Source of the DNA: Pseudomonas canadensis
GTDB lineage: Bacteria; Pseudomonadota; Gammaproteobacteria; Pseudomonadales; Pseudomonadaceae
Direction: 5' to 3'
Length of the DNA: 64,000 bases
NCBI RefSeq assembly: GCF_000503215.1
Contig: NZ_AYTD01000010.1
Location: 1-64,000 of the forward strand
Under the pieces are notes generated by a model, which saw only the letters and a program-made list of their open reading frames with translations, was not told the origin of the DNA and made no database searches. Made by a program: the position numbers and the translations under genes. Shown piece by piece: positions 36,049-46,164 of this stretch; within the stretch, counting starts at the first letter, position 1; each line of letters begins with the position of its first letter.

Positions 36049-39000
36049 TCAAGGTGCGCCCTGTGCAGGGTCGAGTACGCGGCCCATTTCACAAATAAGC
36101 CTGGCAATGGAGTCGGCGTTGCGAAGAATCGTGTCGATGCGCTTGTCGGGTGATGCGGCATCCAAAAACGCATCACGGGCCGCGTCGACAGTCGGGCTGG
36201 ATGTAATTTCCTTGACGGCTTTGAAGGTGCGGTCCTCCGAGCTGTCGGAGTCCATGCTCTCCCATATACCTAGGAAAGAATTCCAGCGTGAGAACAGCCG
36301 ATGACGTGGCGTGCCCAATGACAATGCGTCGCGTTGGACACCCTGCAACCAGTTTTGTGCTGCCCTGCCTTTAGCCGTCAGGGTTTCGATCAGGTCCGCA
36401 AACGGCAGCCGGGCTTCTGTGCTCGCGATGTCTTCGGCGCGCCCGTAGATATGGGCGAATTCGTGAATCAGTGTGGCTGCTCGCGCATGGCCGTCAATGT
36501 CGAACGCTTCAGTCAACAGGTTCGCATACTCCTCCAGTTGTTGATCAAAGAACAACTCAGTAAAAAACACCTGTTTTGTCCTGTCGCTGGCGATGGTGAA
36601 CGCAATCACCTTCTGGTTGGGATCACCGCTCGAGCCGACTACGAAACGTGAGGTGTCCCACCCGTCAAGGTCGGGATCTACCAAGGCTTTGCACAGAGGG
36701 ATGAGGGTGTTTCGCACCTTTTGCAGAATGCCGTCATCCACACTGTTGACGTCAAACATCTGCTTCAGGAACCCCTCCAAGCGAGTGCCGGGAGTCAGGT
36801 GTCGCAGTTGCACCAGGTTATGCATCGCACGGAATGCATAAGTTCGCGCGATATCGAGTGCTTCGATAATCTGCCGGGCCTTGGTTGGGTAAAGCTGACG
36901 AATCTCGTCCATGCCGGTGGCGTCGATGTTCATTACCGTCTTGGCGGTGTGCCGGGTGACATAATAATTGCCCAGCCGCGAGAGCGCTTTGCCGTACTGC
37001 AGTGTGTGGCTCTGTGGGGCCAACACCAGCTGTTTTTGGACAGTACTGGACACCAGGGGGCCGTCGTTGCTGGCAATCCGCAGCTGTTTGGCTTGCTCGA
37101 TTGGATAGACCTTGCCCTCCACGGCTCCATAAAGCGTCTTGCCGTCGGCAGTGGCGTAGAGGCCTGTGCCTGGTCGCTTTTGCAAGTCTTTCAAAGATAC
37201 CTGGCTGGCTTCCAGAGATTGCAGGCGAGTGCGTCTGGGGTCGGTTACGTCGATGTCCAGAGCGGTCGGCGCAACGGCGGTGTCGGAGGGGGGCAGGTCG
37301 CTTTCGTGCACCTCCTTGTACGCCGGGGGAGAAGGTTTGGGCACGGGTGTGCGAATCAGTCGCTCCAGCCCCGCCATCGTCGCAATACCGAAAATGAACG
37401 AACGCAATGCATCCCGCCAATGATGCTGTTGCAGGGCCTGGGCAGAGTCTTTGAACAGTCTATAGCTCTGCCAGATCAGAACCGGTATCCGCAGTTTCCC
37501 CGGCAAGAATTGCGCGGCGATCTGCACGCCGCTGCTCAAGAGACTTTTGATCGTGTTCCAGCGGCTCTGCTCGTCGGGGGCTTGCTGAGCTTTAAGCATT
37601 TGCCCCATCACCACCTGGTTGTCCTGATAAAACTGCTTGAAGGCGTGGCCTTTGATCGGTTGATTGGCCAAGGTGATTTCGGAGGTGGTACCTGCGGTGC
37701 TGGCCAGTAGATTTTTATATTTCGCCTTGTCAGCAACCGGTAGATGGGCAGTGATCCAGTCTTGCAGTTTGCCAGGTACATTCAGATGGCTGAGAAACTG
37801 CGCAAGGTTTTCAAACTCTATGAAGCACTGGCCTGGGTAGTAAGGCGCGTAGAGAATCAACGGCCCAGTGGCGCCTGCGCTGATCACGTAAAGCCCAAGC
37901 GCCTTGACGATGCTCGCGCCTGGTGTGGCGATCATCTCAAGGGGACGAATGGTCGCATTGGCACCTGCGATCGTGGCCCGTGCGATGGCGTCTGGCATGT
38001 CGACGACCTGCCGAATCAGGTTGTAGCCAGTCTCCGATAGCCGCTCTTGCAGTTTCAGTGCATGGGCGTGTTGCAACAGCTGCCACGGTAATTGCCGAAT
38101 AAAACGCAGCTCACGCAACAGTGCGCCTGGTTGGTCGGGGGCCAGTTTCTCTTTCAGGTAGTCGTGAGCGACCTGGGCGATGTTCAATTTGAGCAAGAGT
38201 TGCCGGATCGTCGATTCGGTCAGTCGCGTTGCGCCAGCCTCCACGATAAAGGAACTTACCTGCTCGTTGATGTGAGCCAGGGCGTAGTCGATAAGGTTCT
38301 GTCGTGGACCGCCCAAGGCGAGCCGTGGCGTGATAAAGACGTCTTGCGGGTCAACGGAATAACCCACCAGCATGTCGCTCAGCTTGTCGTGAGCCTGCTG
38401 GCGTAGCGATAAAAACTCATACAGATAGTCTTTTTCATCCTGGGTATTGAGGCGATATTGCTCAAGTAGCTCAGCATGGTGCTGCTGTTCAGCAGGGCTT
38501 GCCATGCCCAGCCAGGCGGGTAGCGAGCGTTGTGCGACAAAATGATGGGCGAGCTGTGCAGCCCCTCCAAGGACAGGGCTAGGCATCACCGCCATAAGCT
38601 TCAATAGTGCTTTGCCGGTGGGTTTCTGTGCCAGCCAATGGGCCCGTTGGGCGATGTAGTGGTCGATCCAGGACTGCTGGCGGTTTTCGCTGATCGGTTC
38701 GGTGATCAGCCAGAATGCCCCCAGGGTGTAGTTGGTATGCGGCTGGCGTAGACGCGGATCAAGATTTTCCAACAGTGCCAAGCATGCGGTGGGGTCTTTC
38801 AGGCGCTCCTCAAGTTGCTGTTCTGCCACGGCTGGAGACACGAAGGTTTCCAGGCCCCAGGCCGGCGTCCAGAGAATCGCGTGGCCGGAATGGTGGTGAT
38901 CCAGTCCGCCGCGCTCGGTGATCATCAAGCAATTGGCCAGGTTGTGACGCGGTTCTTCTTCATCGCGTTGGACGGTGATGCGATAGACATCCGGGATAAA

Positions 39001-41124
39001 CCCTTCCAGGTCCTCCCGTCGACGACGGTCAGGGTTGAAGGGGTCAAACACGGCTTGAATGATGGCGTCGTCCCGGGCGTCCAGTGTCTTGTTGAGGCGT
39101 CGCAGGTGGGCCTGGTTGCGCATCGCGCTGGACATCATGATCCCCATCTGCGGCAGCACGTCCTGGAGGTGTTTGCGGGGGATGTCGTAGATGTCATGCT
39201 CTTTGTAATGAGCCAACACTTGATTGACGATCTGATTGAGCGTTTTGACGTCCACGTGAGACAGTTCTTGCCCATAGGCAGTGTGGTCTGGCTTGTAAAC
39301 GCCGTAATGCCGGGTTTCAGGCACCGGGCCAACCCCTTCGGCCAGACGCTCGAGGAAGTGATCCTCCAGGCTTTGGCTTTCCAGTGGTGCCACGATAGGG
39401 TAGGGGGCCGCCTCTTCGGTGTAGCGATTGATGAACACCCGCACCGGGTCGAGTGCCTGTCGTTCGTGACTTGCCAAGGCATCGGCCAGCGGGGTCATGA
39501 TGGACGGCAATGGTTTGATCAGATTTTCCAGCGCGAGTGGGATATCAATTAGCTGTTTATGCAGTTGCTCCGCTCGTTTAGCGGCGACCGAAATGGGCCG
39601 CAGAGGGTCAGCCAACACTGAGTGGGTGGTCCAGCGGTGTGCAGTGTCCAGCGTCAAGAGCTTGTCATCGACCATGAAGCGCACATCCATGGCGTGATCC
39701 AGCAGTGCCGAGAGGTTGATATCGCCATGTTCACGGCGGAATTGGCCGAGGACGTAGATCAGGTTCTGTCGTTGTTTGTCGATGATGCCCTCCATCAGGT
39801 GTTCAAACACGTTGCCGACAATGAGGTTGCCGCTCACCGACGGTTGGGTAAAACCGATAAACAACAGGCGCTCCTCCAGTGATAGGAAGTTGTAGGCATC
39901 CTCTTCGTAGGCGGGCGCCTTGACCACAGCCTTCAAGGCCTTGATCAAGTCATCGTGATCGGCCAGTACCTGCAACCCCTTGGGCGGCGAGTAAAACAAG
40001 GTATGCGCATTGGCGATCATCACCGAACTGGTTAGCTCAACGAAATGAGTCGGATGCTCCCAGAACCGCACCGTCTCGAAGCGTAATCCGTCACTGGCTT
40101 GAGTGCGCGGCGCGCCGTTTGGTCGATAGAGCGCGGCTAGTTGATCGGCTTGTTCAGGCGTAATGATTTCACTCTGGCGCTTGAGCAATAGATCGACTCG
40201 GGCCTTGTGCGCCATGGTTTGCGCCAGGAATGTGCGACGCGAGGCACCGTTTGGTAGCTCGGTGTTCCAGAACGTCTCAAGGGCATTTTGCAAGAACGAC
40301 GATAATTGTTCTGATGCCTGTTTAAGGCCGTCTTCCCAGCCTGCTGCGTTGTTGGAGGCGGTGGTGGATTGGGGATGGAAGAACTCGCGGGTTTGCCCTA
40401 CCGGCCAGGCTTGCTGACGGTAAAGCATCAAGAGCGCTTCGCTGATCGACAGCGAATTGACCCATTGCCGTGGTTCCCGTTCGGTGGGCGGCAATTTGAA
40501 AAAATTGACTTGGGTCCGGTTGGGGTCAAGCCTGGGGAAGAGTGGGTAAAACACGGATCTAAGCAGCGCTTGTAGCATTGTGTCGAGGTTGGGCAATTTC
40601 ACCAGCTCGGCGAGCACGGCTTGCAGGTTGAGCGTTTGTTGATGGTTCAGGGATTTTTTCTGTTCGTCGAATACATCGCCCTCAATATCCACGGGTGTCA
40701 GCACCAGGGGGGTGTCCAGCTTCAATCCCGAACGTATACCCAGAGCAATGAACTGCAAGAGCTCATCGGCTTTGGCCGGCGTTTTGAGGCGTTCAGTCAG
40801 CGCGCTGAGTAATAGTGCCCGACCGTCGAATTTTTCCAGTCCGCGATACGGCGTGTAGAGGAAGGCGCTTGTGTAGGTGCCGGTTGAACTCATCATGAAA
40901 CTGCCGACCAGCTCCAGGGCCGCCGGGCTGTTTTTATTCAGCCAGAGCGACTGGGCGATCATGGGCGGAGTCTGCTTGCGCCGCACCTCATTGCTGCTCA
41001 AAGGCAGATTGCGCAGAAAACTCCTGTCGTTGGCATTGATGCCGAAGTGGCGTTCGCGTTCGCGTTCCTTCCAGCCACTGCGCAGGACTTCAGGAAAAAA
41101 ATAGGGTGGTTGTACCTGACTCAT
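36049..41124 (-). CDS. Giant dermonecrotic-toxin-like protein with HEFAH motif
   Basis: The predicted 1691-residue protein resembles large Pseudomonas proteins annotated with a dermonecrotic toxin domain (DUF6543). I see at least four internal modules with the pattern LxYxPxxGLExF followed by a leucine-rich helix: near residues ~85, ~380, ~800 and ~1120. A hydrophobic stretch near ~1270 precedes a linker rich in P and S. Near residue 1554 the zinc-protease signature HEFAH (LIHEFAHIYGRAED) appears in the last 140 residues. There is no signal peptide. ATG 41124 has GAGGG 8 bases upstream. Target and secretion route are unknown; an insecticidal or anti-host role is inference. Confidence 0.8.
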   Translation of the reverse strand: MSQVQPPYFFPEVLRSGWKERERERHFGINANDRSFLRNLPLSSNEVRRKQTPPMIAQSLWLNKNSPAALELVGSFMMSSTGTYTSAFLYTPYRGLEKFDGRALLLSALTERLKTPAKADELLQFIALGIRSGLKLDTPLVLTPVDIEGDVFDEQKKSLNHQQTLNLQAVLAELVKLPNLDTMLQALLRSVFYPLFPRLDPNRTQVNFFKLPPTEREPRQWVNSLSISEALLMLYRQQAWPVGQTREFFHPQSTTASNNAAGWEDGLKQASEQLSSFLQNALETFWNTELPNGASRRTFLAQTMAHKARVDLLLKRQSEIITPEQADQLAALYRPNGAPRTQASDGLRFETVRFWEHPTHFVELTSSVMIANAHTLFYSPPKGLQVLADHDDLIKALKAVVKAPAYEEDAYNFLSLEERLLFIGFTQPSVSGNLIVGNVFEHLMEGIIDKQRQNLIYVLGQFRREHGDINLSALLDHAMDVRFMVDDKLLTLDTAHRWTTHSVLADPLRPISVAAKRAEQLHKQLIDIPLALENLIKPLPSIMTPLADALASHERQALDPVRVFINRYTEEAAPYPIVAPLESQSLEDHFLERLAEGVGPVPETRHYGVYKPDHTAYGQELSHVDVKTLNQIVNQVLAHYKEHDIYDIPRKHLQDVLPQMGIMMSSAMRNQAHLRRLNKTLDARDDAIIQAVFDPFNPDRRRREDLEGFIPDVYRITVQRDEEEPRHNLANCLMITERGGLDHHHSGHAILWTPAWGLETFVSPAVAEQQLEERLKDPTACLALLENLDPRLRQPHTNYTLGAFWLITEPISENRQQSWIDHYIAQRAHWLAQKPTGKALLKLMAVMPSPVLGGAAQLAHHFVAQRSLPAWLGMASPAEQQHHAELLEQYRLNTQDEKDYLYEFLSLRQQAHDKLSDMLVGYSVDPQDVFITPRLALGGPRQNLIDYALAHINEQVSSFIVEAGATRLTESTIRQLLLKLNIAQVAHDYLKEKLAPDQPGALLRELRFIRQLPWQLLQHAHALKLQERLSETGYNLIRQVVDMPDAIARATIAGANATIRPLEMIATPGASIVKALGLYVISAGATGPLILYAPYYPGQCFIEFENLAQFLSHLNVPGKLQDWITAHLPVADKAKYKNLLASTAGTTSEITLANQPIKGHAFKQFYQDNQVVMGQMLKAQQAPDEQSRWNTIKSLLSSGVQIAAQFLPGKLRIPVLIWQSYRLFKDSAQALQQHHWRDALRSFIFGIATMAGLERLIRTPVPKPSPPAYKEVHESDLPPSDTAVAPTALDIDVTDPRRTRLQSLEASQVSLKDLQKRPGTGLYATADGKTLYGAVEGKVYPIEQAKQLRIASNDGPLVSSTVQKQLVLAPQSHTLQYGKALSRLGNYYVTRHTAKTVMNIDATGMDEIRQLYPTKARQIIEALDIARTYAFRAMHNLVQLRHLTPGTRLEGFLKQMFDVNSVDDGILQKVRNTLIPLCKALVDPDLDGWDTSRFVVGSSGDPNQKVIAFTIASDRTKQVFFTELFFDQQLEEYANLLTEAFDIDGHARAATLIHEFAHIYGRAEDIASTEARLPFADLIETLTAKGRAAQNWLQGVQRDALSLGTPRHRLFSRWNSFLGIWESMDSDSSEDRTFKAVKEITSSPTVDAARDAFLDAASPDKRIDTILRNADSIARLICEMGRVLDPAQGAP

Positions 41125-41334
41125 TGGATAGACCCTCAAGGGCAAGGGGGCGGTGAGAACAGCCCCTCCGGGAAGTAGTGAGCCTAGAGTCGTGATACCA
41201 GGGTTCGGCAGTAGATATGTCTGACACGCCGGGCTGCGTGTCGTGGTCGACAGTCACGCGCGAAACACTGTTTAATCGTTACTGCCGATTGTTCGTACGC
41301 AGTGCCCCTTCCAATAATTAAACGGGAGCTACCG

Positions 41335-42372
41335 ATGTCTGCATCGCCTTTGGATCACGACGTTTCAACCACGCACCTGAGCTACGAGACATTGACGCTA
41401 CTGTTACAGCGCATCCTTCTGCGGCACGGCGCGTCTGAATCGGTGGCTCAGGTACTGGCCGAGAACTGCGCCAGCGCCGAGCGTGACGGGGCCCATAGTC
41501 ACGGGGTGTTTCGCGTGCCTGGCTATGTGTCGACGTTGAACAGTGGTTGGGTCAACGGCAAGGCAGTGCCCATCGTTGAAGACGTTGCCAGCGGCTTTGT
41601 TCGGGTAGACGCGGCGAATGGTTTTGCCCAACCGGCGCTGGCTGCAGCCCGCTCACTGCTGGTCGACAAGGCGCGCAGTGCCGGCATTGCGCTGCTGGCG
41701 ATTCATAACTCCCATCACTTCGCCGCATTGTGGCCGGACGTCGAGCCCTTTGCCGAAGAAGGCCTGGTGGCATTGAGCGTGGTCAATAGCATGACCTGTG
41801 TGGTGCCCCATGGCGCCGACCGGCCGTTGTTCGGCACCAACCCGATCGCGTTCGCTGCGCCACGGGCGGACGGCCCACCCATTGTGTTTGACCTCGCCAC
41901 CAGCGCCATCGCCCACGGCGACGTGCAGATTGCCGCACGCAAAGGCGAGCGCCTGCCACCGGGCATGGGCGTCGACAGTCTGGGTCAGCCGACCCAGGAC
42001 CCCAAGGCCATTCTTGAAGGCGGGGCGCTATTGCCGTTTGGCGGGCACAAGGGCTCGGCGCTGTCGATGATGGTCGAGTTGCTGGCGGCGGCGTTGACGG
42101 GCGGTAACTTTTCGTTCGAGTTCAATTGGTCGGAGCATCCGGGGGCACGTACGCCCTGGACCGGCCAGTTGGTGATTGTGATCGACCCGAGCAAAACCGC
42201 CGGGCAAAGCTTTGCCGAGCGCAGCCAGGAACTGGTGCGGCAGATGCATGCAGCGGGGTTGCGGCGGTTGCCGGGGGATCGACGTCATCGCACGCGCGCG
42301 AAGTCCCAGCAGACAGGTATTGAAATGGACACGAAAGATCTTAGGCAGTTGCAGGCACTGGCGGAAGGTTAA
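41335..42372 (+). CDS. dpkA: Ldh-family NAD(P)H-dependent imine reductase (DpkA-like)
   Basis: The 345-residue protein belongs to the malate/L-lactate dehydrogenase 2 family. The HSHGVFRVPGYVSTL segment (residue ~53) and HNSHHFAALW (~122) carry the conserved active-site histidines, with GTNPIAFAAP (~165) and GGHKGSALSMMVELL (~235). In Pseudomonas its best-known member reduces delta1-piperideine- and delta1-pyrroline-2-carboxylate in D-lysine and D-proline/hydroxyproline use. Substrate is inferred from family; a (S)-lactate-type oxidoreductase is possible. ATG 41335 has GGGAG upstream. Confidence 0.8.
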   Translation: MSASPLDHDVSTTHLSYETLTLLLQRILLRHGASESVAQVLAENCASAERDGAHSHGVFRVPGYVSTLNSGWVNGKAVPIVEDVASGFVRVDAANGFAQPALAAARSLLVDKARSAGIALLAIHNSHHFAALWPDVEPFAEEGLVALSVVNSMTCVVPHGADRPLFGTNPIAFAAPRADGPPIVFDLATSAIAHGDVQIAARKGERLPPGMGVDSLGQPTQDPKAILEGGALLPFGGHKGSALSMMVELLAAALTGGNFSFEFNWSEHPGARTPWTGQLVIVIDPSKTAGQSFAERSQELVRQMHAAGLRRLPGDRRHRTRAKSQQTGIEMDTKDLRQLQALAEG

Positions 42373-42406
42373 ACGGGGCTGCGCCTGTTGCGCAGCCCCG
42401 ATTGTT

Positions 42407-42727
42407 TCAGTTGCGACGGCCGAGCAGCAGGCCTACGACCAGGCCGAAACCGGCAGAAATCGCCACGGTCTGCCATGGGTGGCCACCGATGTAGGTTTCG
42501 GTGGCATCGACCACAGGCTTGCTGCGCTCGCGCACATTGGACACCGAGTCCAACGCTTGCTTGAGTTTGATGGCGACCTGCTCGCGCAGGGTTTCACCTT
42601 CCTCGCCGACCAGGGAGGCGCTGCTCTTGAGCAGTTTGTCCGATTCTTCGATCAGCGCGGTGAGTTCGCTGAAGGCTTGGTCCTTGATTTGGTCTTCGAC
42701 GGCTTGGGCAGCAGTTTTGCGGGCCAT
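42407..42727 (-). CDS. DUF883/ElaB-like membrane-anchored protein
   Basis: A 106-residue protein with a long amphipathic helical region (VEDQIKDQAFSELTALIEES and ALDSVSNVRERS) and a single C-terminal membrane helix (TVAISAGFGLVVGLLLGRRN) ending in GRRN. The YqjD/ElaB/DUF883 proteins anchor ribosomes to the inner membrane in E. coli in stationary phase. ATG 42727 is chosen at MARKTAAQ with AAGGAG upstream. Confidence 0.9.
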   Translation of the reverse strand: MARKTAAQAVEDQIKDQAFSELTALIEESDKLLKSSASLVGEEGETLREQVAIKLKQALDSVSNVRERSKPVVDATETYIGGHPWQTVAISAGFGLVVGLLLGRRN

Positions 42728-42890
42728 TGTGTGACTCCTTGCGAGTGAATGTGACAGTGAACAATGGAGTATCGGGCGTTGGCAAAAGTTGCAGTTTTTT
42801 TGCCGACCGGCCGTTTCGAGCAAAATCCGGATCAGGAAAATTCGACCTACAGTGTAAGATGTCGCCTATTTGTGCAGCAGGTAAATCAAC
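42728..42890. promoter_or_regulatory. Divergent promoter region
   Basis: This 163-base gap between the DUF883 gene and an 84-residue gene holds two promoters. TTCGACCTACAGTGTAAGAT near 42841 resembles a sigma-70 -10 region (TAAGAT) for the + strand gene, about 35 bases before its start. Nothing else stands out. Confidence 0.4.
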
Positions 42891-43145
42891 ATGAGCTTCA
42901 ATCTGGCCAACAAGACCCTCGCCGAACGTGCCGAGCTGGAAGATGAAAAGTCCCGCCTCTATGACCTGTGGCAAACCAACCTGGGCAAGGCCAAGGGCGA
43001 AGCGGCCCGCTTGTTCGGTGAGCGCGCCAAGCGCAAGGGCAAGTGGGCCGAGTGGGTGCGCGCCGAACTCGACGGCATGTCGCCGCCGGAGTTTTCCAAC
43101 ATGGTACGCAGTGAGGTCAACAAGTTGATGGCGGCGGCTAAGTAA
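42891..43145 (+). CDS. Conserved hypothetical, 84 residues
   Basis: A highly charged helical protein: MSFNLANKTLAERAELEDEK at the start, then LWQTNLGKAKGEAARLFGER and GKWAEWVRAELDGMSPPEF. Its stop codon overlaps the end of the convergent LysR gene by 8 bases. No cofactor or membrane motif is seen. It is well conserved in Pseudomonas as far as I recall, with no known role. Confidence 0.78.
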   Translation: MSFNLANKTLAERAELEDEKSRLYDLWQTNLGKAKGEAARLFGERAKRKGKWAEWVRAELDGMSPPEFSNMVRSEVNKLMAAAK

Positions 43146-44031
43146 AGCTCGCCACAATCGCTTCACGCACTTTCAGCAGCAGCGGATCGAGCTGCGCTTG
43201 GGTGCGCCAGCCCAACTCCACCGGGTAGCGCGGCAGGGCCAGTGGGCAAGCCAGCACCCGCAACCCGGTCATCGCGCCGATGGCCTCGGCGGCGTGACCG
43301 GGAATGGTCGCCACCGCTTGGCTGCCCTTGAGCAGAAAAGGCAGCGCCGCGAAGTGGCTGGTGGACGCACACACTTGTCGGCTCAGCCCTTGCGCCGCTA
43401 AACCCTCATCGGTAATCCCTATGAATCCGCCTGACGACACCAGCACGTGCTCGCGAGTGACGAACTCCTCCAGGCTGATGCTGGCCTGATCCGAATCCAC
43501 CAGGCAGCGGTAATCGCCTTCTCCCAATACTTGGCGACTTAACCGGCCCTGGGCAAAGCCACCGGCTGTGATCGCAAGATCCAAGGTGCGGTCGAGCAGG
43601 GCGCCTGCGACGATCTGGCTATGGGTCTGGCGGAAAATCACCCGTAGTTTCGGTGCGCGCCGGGCGATCTCATCCATCAGCCTGCGGCCGTAGGCAATCT
43701 CGAAATCATCCGACAGCCCCAGCACTACGGAGCGCCCCTGATACTGCTGATTGAGCGGGTCGACCATGGCCAGGCTCTGCCGACAGCGATCCAGTGCTTC
43801 ACTGATCAGCGGTTTCAACTGGTTGGCCCTCAAGGTCGGTGCCAGGCCACGCCCGGTGCGCACGAACAATTGATCGCCATACACCTCGCGCAAGCGCCGC
43901 AACCCCGCGCTGATGGCCGACTGCGTCACGCCCAGGCGCAAGGCCGCGCGGCTGGCGCTGGATTCGTCGTGCAGGGCTTCAAAGGTTTTCAGCAGGTTCA
44001 GATCGACCTGGGCGATATTGATTTGGCTCAT
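43138..44031 (-). CDS. LysR-family transcriptional regulator
   Basis: The 297-residue protein has an N-terminal winged helix-turn-helix ([20 protein letters not shown] then [15 protein letters not shown]) and a C-terminal periplasmic-binding-like sensor domain. It is divergent from a nitrilase-family gene over an 82-base gap, the usual layout for a LysR regulator and its target. The ligand is unknown. ATG 44031 is chosen over an ATG four codons upstream. Confidence 0.92.
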   Translation of the reverse strand: MSQINIAQVDLNLLKTFEALHDESSASRAALRLGVTQSAISAGLRRLREVYGDQLFVRTGRGLAPTLRANQLKPLISEALDRCRQSLAMVDPLNQQYQGRSVVLGLSDDFEIAYGRRLMDEIARRAPKLRVIFRQTHSQIVAGALLDRTLDLAITAGGFAQGRLSRQVLGEGDYRCLVDSDQASISLEEFVTREHVLVSSGGFIGITDEGLAAQGLSRQVCASTSHFAALPFLLKGSQAVATIPGHAAEAIGAMTGLRVLACPLALPRYPVELGWRTQAQLDPLLLKVREAIVASFT

Positions 44032-44113
44032 ATCATTCAGCACTGAGGTGGGCTTTATTCATGATCGAGGCTGGCGGGAGAATGGGCAACCCCCATTACC
44101 TGGAGTGAACACG

Positions 44114-45040
44114 ATGCCTGTTTCTACTGTGGCGGCCCTGCAAATCGGTTCCCTGCCTGATGGCAAGGGCGAAACCCTGGCGCAGATCCTCGGTTATGAA
44201 GACGAGATCCTGCGCAGCGGAGCGCAACTGGTGGTAATGCCCGAGGCGTTGCTGGGTGGCTATCCCAAAGGTGAGAGGTTTGGTACGCAGTTGGGGTATC
44301 GCCTGCCGGAGGGGCGCGAAGCCTTCGCGCGCTACTTTGCCAATGCTATCGATGTGCCGGGCCCTGAAACGCAGGCATTGGCCGGACTGTCGGCGCGCAC
44401 GGGCGCTAGCCTTGTTCTTGGCGTGATCGAGCGCAGCGGTAGCACGCTGTATTGCACCGTGCTGTATTTCGAGCCGGCGGGTGGGCTGGTGGCCAAGCAT
44501 CGCAAGCTTATGCCCACTGGTACAGAACGGCTGATCTGGGGCAAGGGCGACGGCTCGACCCTGCCGGTGATCGATACGGCAGTGGGGCGTGTCGGCGGCG
44601 CGGTGTGCTGGGAAAACATGATGCCGTTGCTGCGTACGGCAATGTATGCCAAGGGCGTGGAGGTCTGGTGTGCGCCGACGGTAGATGAGCGCGAGATGTG
44701 GCAGGTGAGCATGCGCCATGTGGCCCATGAGGGGCGCTGCTTTGTGGTGAGCGCGTGCCAGGTACAGGCGTCGCCGGCAGCGCTGGGGATTGAGGTCGCC
44801 AATTGGCCTGCCGAACGCCCGTTGATTGCGGGGGGCAGCGTGATTGTCGGGCCCATGGGCGACATTCTGGCGGGACCGTTGCTGGGAGAAGCCGGGCTGC
44901 TGACGGCGCAAATCAATACCGATGAATTGGTGCGCGCGCGGTATGACTATGACGTGGTGGGCCACTACGCCCGGCCGGATGTATTCGAGTTGGTGGTGGA
45001 TGAGCGCGCCAAGCCAGGCGTGCGCTACATCACCGACTAA
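44114..45040 (+). CDS. Nitrilase-superfamily carbon-nitrogen hydrolase
   Basis: The 308-residue protein has the catalytic Glu-Lys-Cys triad: E in [14 protein letters not shown] (~residue 46), K in KHRKLMPTG (~132) and C in [14 protein letters not shown] (~166). The spacing and GGYPKG loop fit true nitrilases (branch 1), which turn nitriles into carboxylic acids and ammonia. The real substrate is unknown. The divergent LysR gene probably controls it. ATG 44114 lies 11 bases after TGGAG. Confidence 0.9.
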   Translation: MPVSTVAALQIGSLPDGKGETLAQILGYEDEILRSGAQLVVMPEALLGGYPKGERFGTQLGYRLPEGREAFARYFANAIDVPGPETQALAGLSARTGASLVLGVIERSGSTLYCTVLYFEPAGGLVAKHRKLMPTGTERLIWGKGDGSTLPVIDTAVGRVGGAVCWENMMPLLRTAMYAKGVEVWCAPTVDEREMWQVSMRHVAHEGRCFVVSACQVQASPAALGIEVANWPAERPLIAGGSVIVGPMGDILAGPLLGEAGLLTAQINTDELVRARYDYDVVGHYARPDVFELVVDERAKPGVRYITD

Positions 45041-45054
45041 AACACGATAGCCCC

Positions 45055-45144
45055 TGTAGGAGCCGGCTTGCCGGCGATAGCGTCGGTTCAGCCAGCCAAT
45101 GCAGTGACTGATACACCGTTATCGCCGGCAAGCCGGCTCCTACA
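45055..45144. repeat. REPIN (TGTAGGAGCCGGCTTGCCGGCG type)
   Basis: Two REP arms, TGTAGGAGCCGGCTTGCCGG at 45055 and the complement ending at 45144, enclose a 40-base spacer. It sits between the nitrilase gene and the convergent GNAT gene. The right arm contributes the TAG stop codon of the GNAT gene (45140-45142). Confidence 0.9.
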
Positions 45145-45685
45145 GAGGATGTGATGCCAGCCATTCTTCACGGGTCATTTCCCAGATGTCCCGTGGGAAA
45201 GTGCCTGCTACAAACGCTCCTTCATCCGTCCTGATCAAGCGCATCCCCGTGCGTTCTGAAATCCGCCGCGACCCCAGGTTGGGCGCAGCCTTGGGCACAC
45301 GCATCAATGGCCGCTTGAGCACGCCGAACCAGTAATCGGTGACTGCGGCACTGGCTTCGGTCATCAGTCCCTGGCCCTGCCATTGCCGGCCCAGCCAAAA
45401 CCCACGGTTGTCGTCCTCGGTATCCGTCAGGCAGATATTGCCGATCAGCGCGTCAGGCGCGCTTTTCAAACGGATCGACCAGTGCCATTCCTCGCCCCGT
45501 GCCATGGCTGGCAAGGCCACATGTTCAAGGAAGCTGTGCGCACCGTCGGCGGGGTAAGGCCAGGGCACCTCGGCGGTGAGATAGCGCACCACTTCCCAGT
45601 GGGGAAAAAGCTGCTGGATGACCTCGGCATCGTCCAGGGTCAGTGGGCGCAAGATCAAGCGTTCGGTGTAAAGCGTCGGTTGCAT
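45140..45685 (-). CDS. RimJ/RimL-type GNAT acetyltransferase
   Basis: The 181-residue protein begins TERLILRPLTLDDAEVIQQL, the standard start of the RimJ/RimL family, and has the acetyl-CoA loop FWLGRQWQGQGLMTEASAAV (~residues 95-115). The substrate could be a ribosomal protein or a small molecule. The final codons run directly into a REP arm whose TAG is the stop codon. It lies 5 bases after the LEA lipoprotein stop in an apparent operon. Confidence 0.88.
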   Translation of the reverse strand: MQPTLYTERLILRPLTLDDAEVIQQLFPHWEVVRYLTAEVPWPYPADGAHSFLEHVALPAMARGEEWHWSIRLKSAPDALIGNICLTDTEDDNRGFWLGRQWQGQGLMTEASAAVTDYWFGVLKRPLMRVPKAAPNLGSRRISERTGMRLIRTDEGAFVAGTFPRDIWEMTREEWLASHPL

Positions 45686-45690
45686 GGCGT

Positions 45691-46152
45691 TTACCAGGTG
45701 GCCGTATTCGGCAGGTCCAGTGTGCCACGGTCAACAAAGCGCATCGTGCCAAACAGCCCACCCGCCAGTTTGCCCCGCAGCACATAAGGCAGGTTGTTCA
45801 AACTCTGCGTTTGGCTCAGGCCCAGGGTTTGACGCAACACCGAAAACGCCGAAACACTTACCGGCACCATCAGCACGGTCTCGGAAAAGCGTGGGATGGA
45901 GCCGCGTTGATCACTCACCCCTGACGCCAGCGGCCGGCCATTGACCTCCAGGTCCAGGGCTACGCCGTTGTAGTCGATCGCGGTTTCATTGGGGTTCTGC
46001 ACCCGCAGCTTCACCGCGAAGCGCACTTCCAGGTCCTGGCTCTGCAGGGGCTCGATGCCCACCACATTGATGTTCACCGGGTCACGGTTGGGGAACAGCG
46101 CGCAGGCGCTCAGGGTCAGCAGCAACAGCGATAGAACCATGAGCTTGCGCAT
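45691..46152 (-). CDS. LEA type 2 (WHy domain) lipoprotein
   Basis: The 153-residue protein has a lipoprotein signal (MRKLMVLSLLLLTLSAC, lipobox LSAC) and a WHy/LEA14-like domain (VNINVVGIEPLQSQDLEVRF, then RVQNPNETAIDYNGVALDLEV). Such domains are beta-sandwiches linked to stress tolerance. AGGAG lies 9 bases before ATG 46152. It lies between the permease gene (12 bases upstream) and GNAT gene, all on the same strand. Confidence 0.88.
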   Translation of the reverse strand: MRKLMVLSLLLLTLSACALFPNRDPVNINVVGIEPLQSQDLEVRFAVKLRVQNPNETAIDYNGVALDLEVNGRPLASGVSDQRGSIPRFSETVLMVPVSVSAFSVLRQTLGLSQTQSLNNLPYVLRGKLAGGLFGTMRFVDRGTLDLPNTATW

Positions 46153-46164
46153 ATAAAAGTGCTC

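Noticed and set aside
44096..44965. Minus-strand frame over the nitrilase gene
   Set aside because: The plus strand has the E-K-C triad and a correct start; the minus frame is an antisense shadow.
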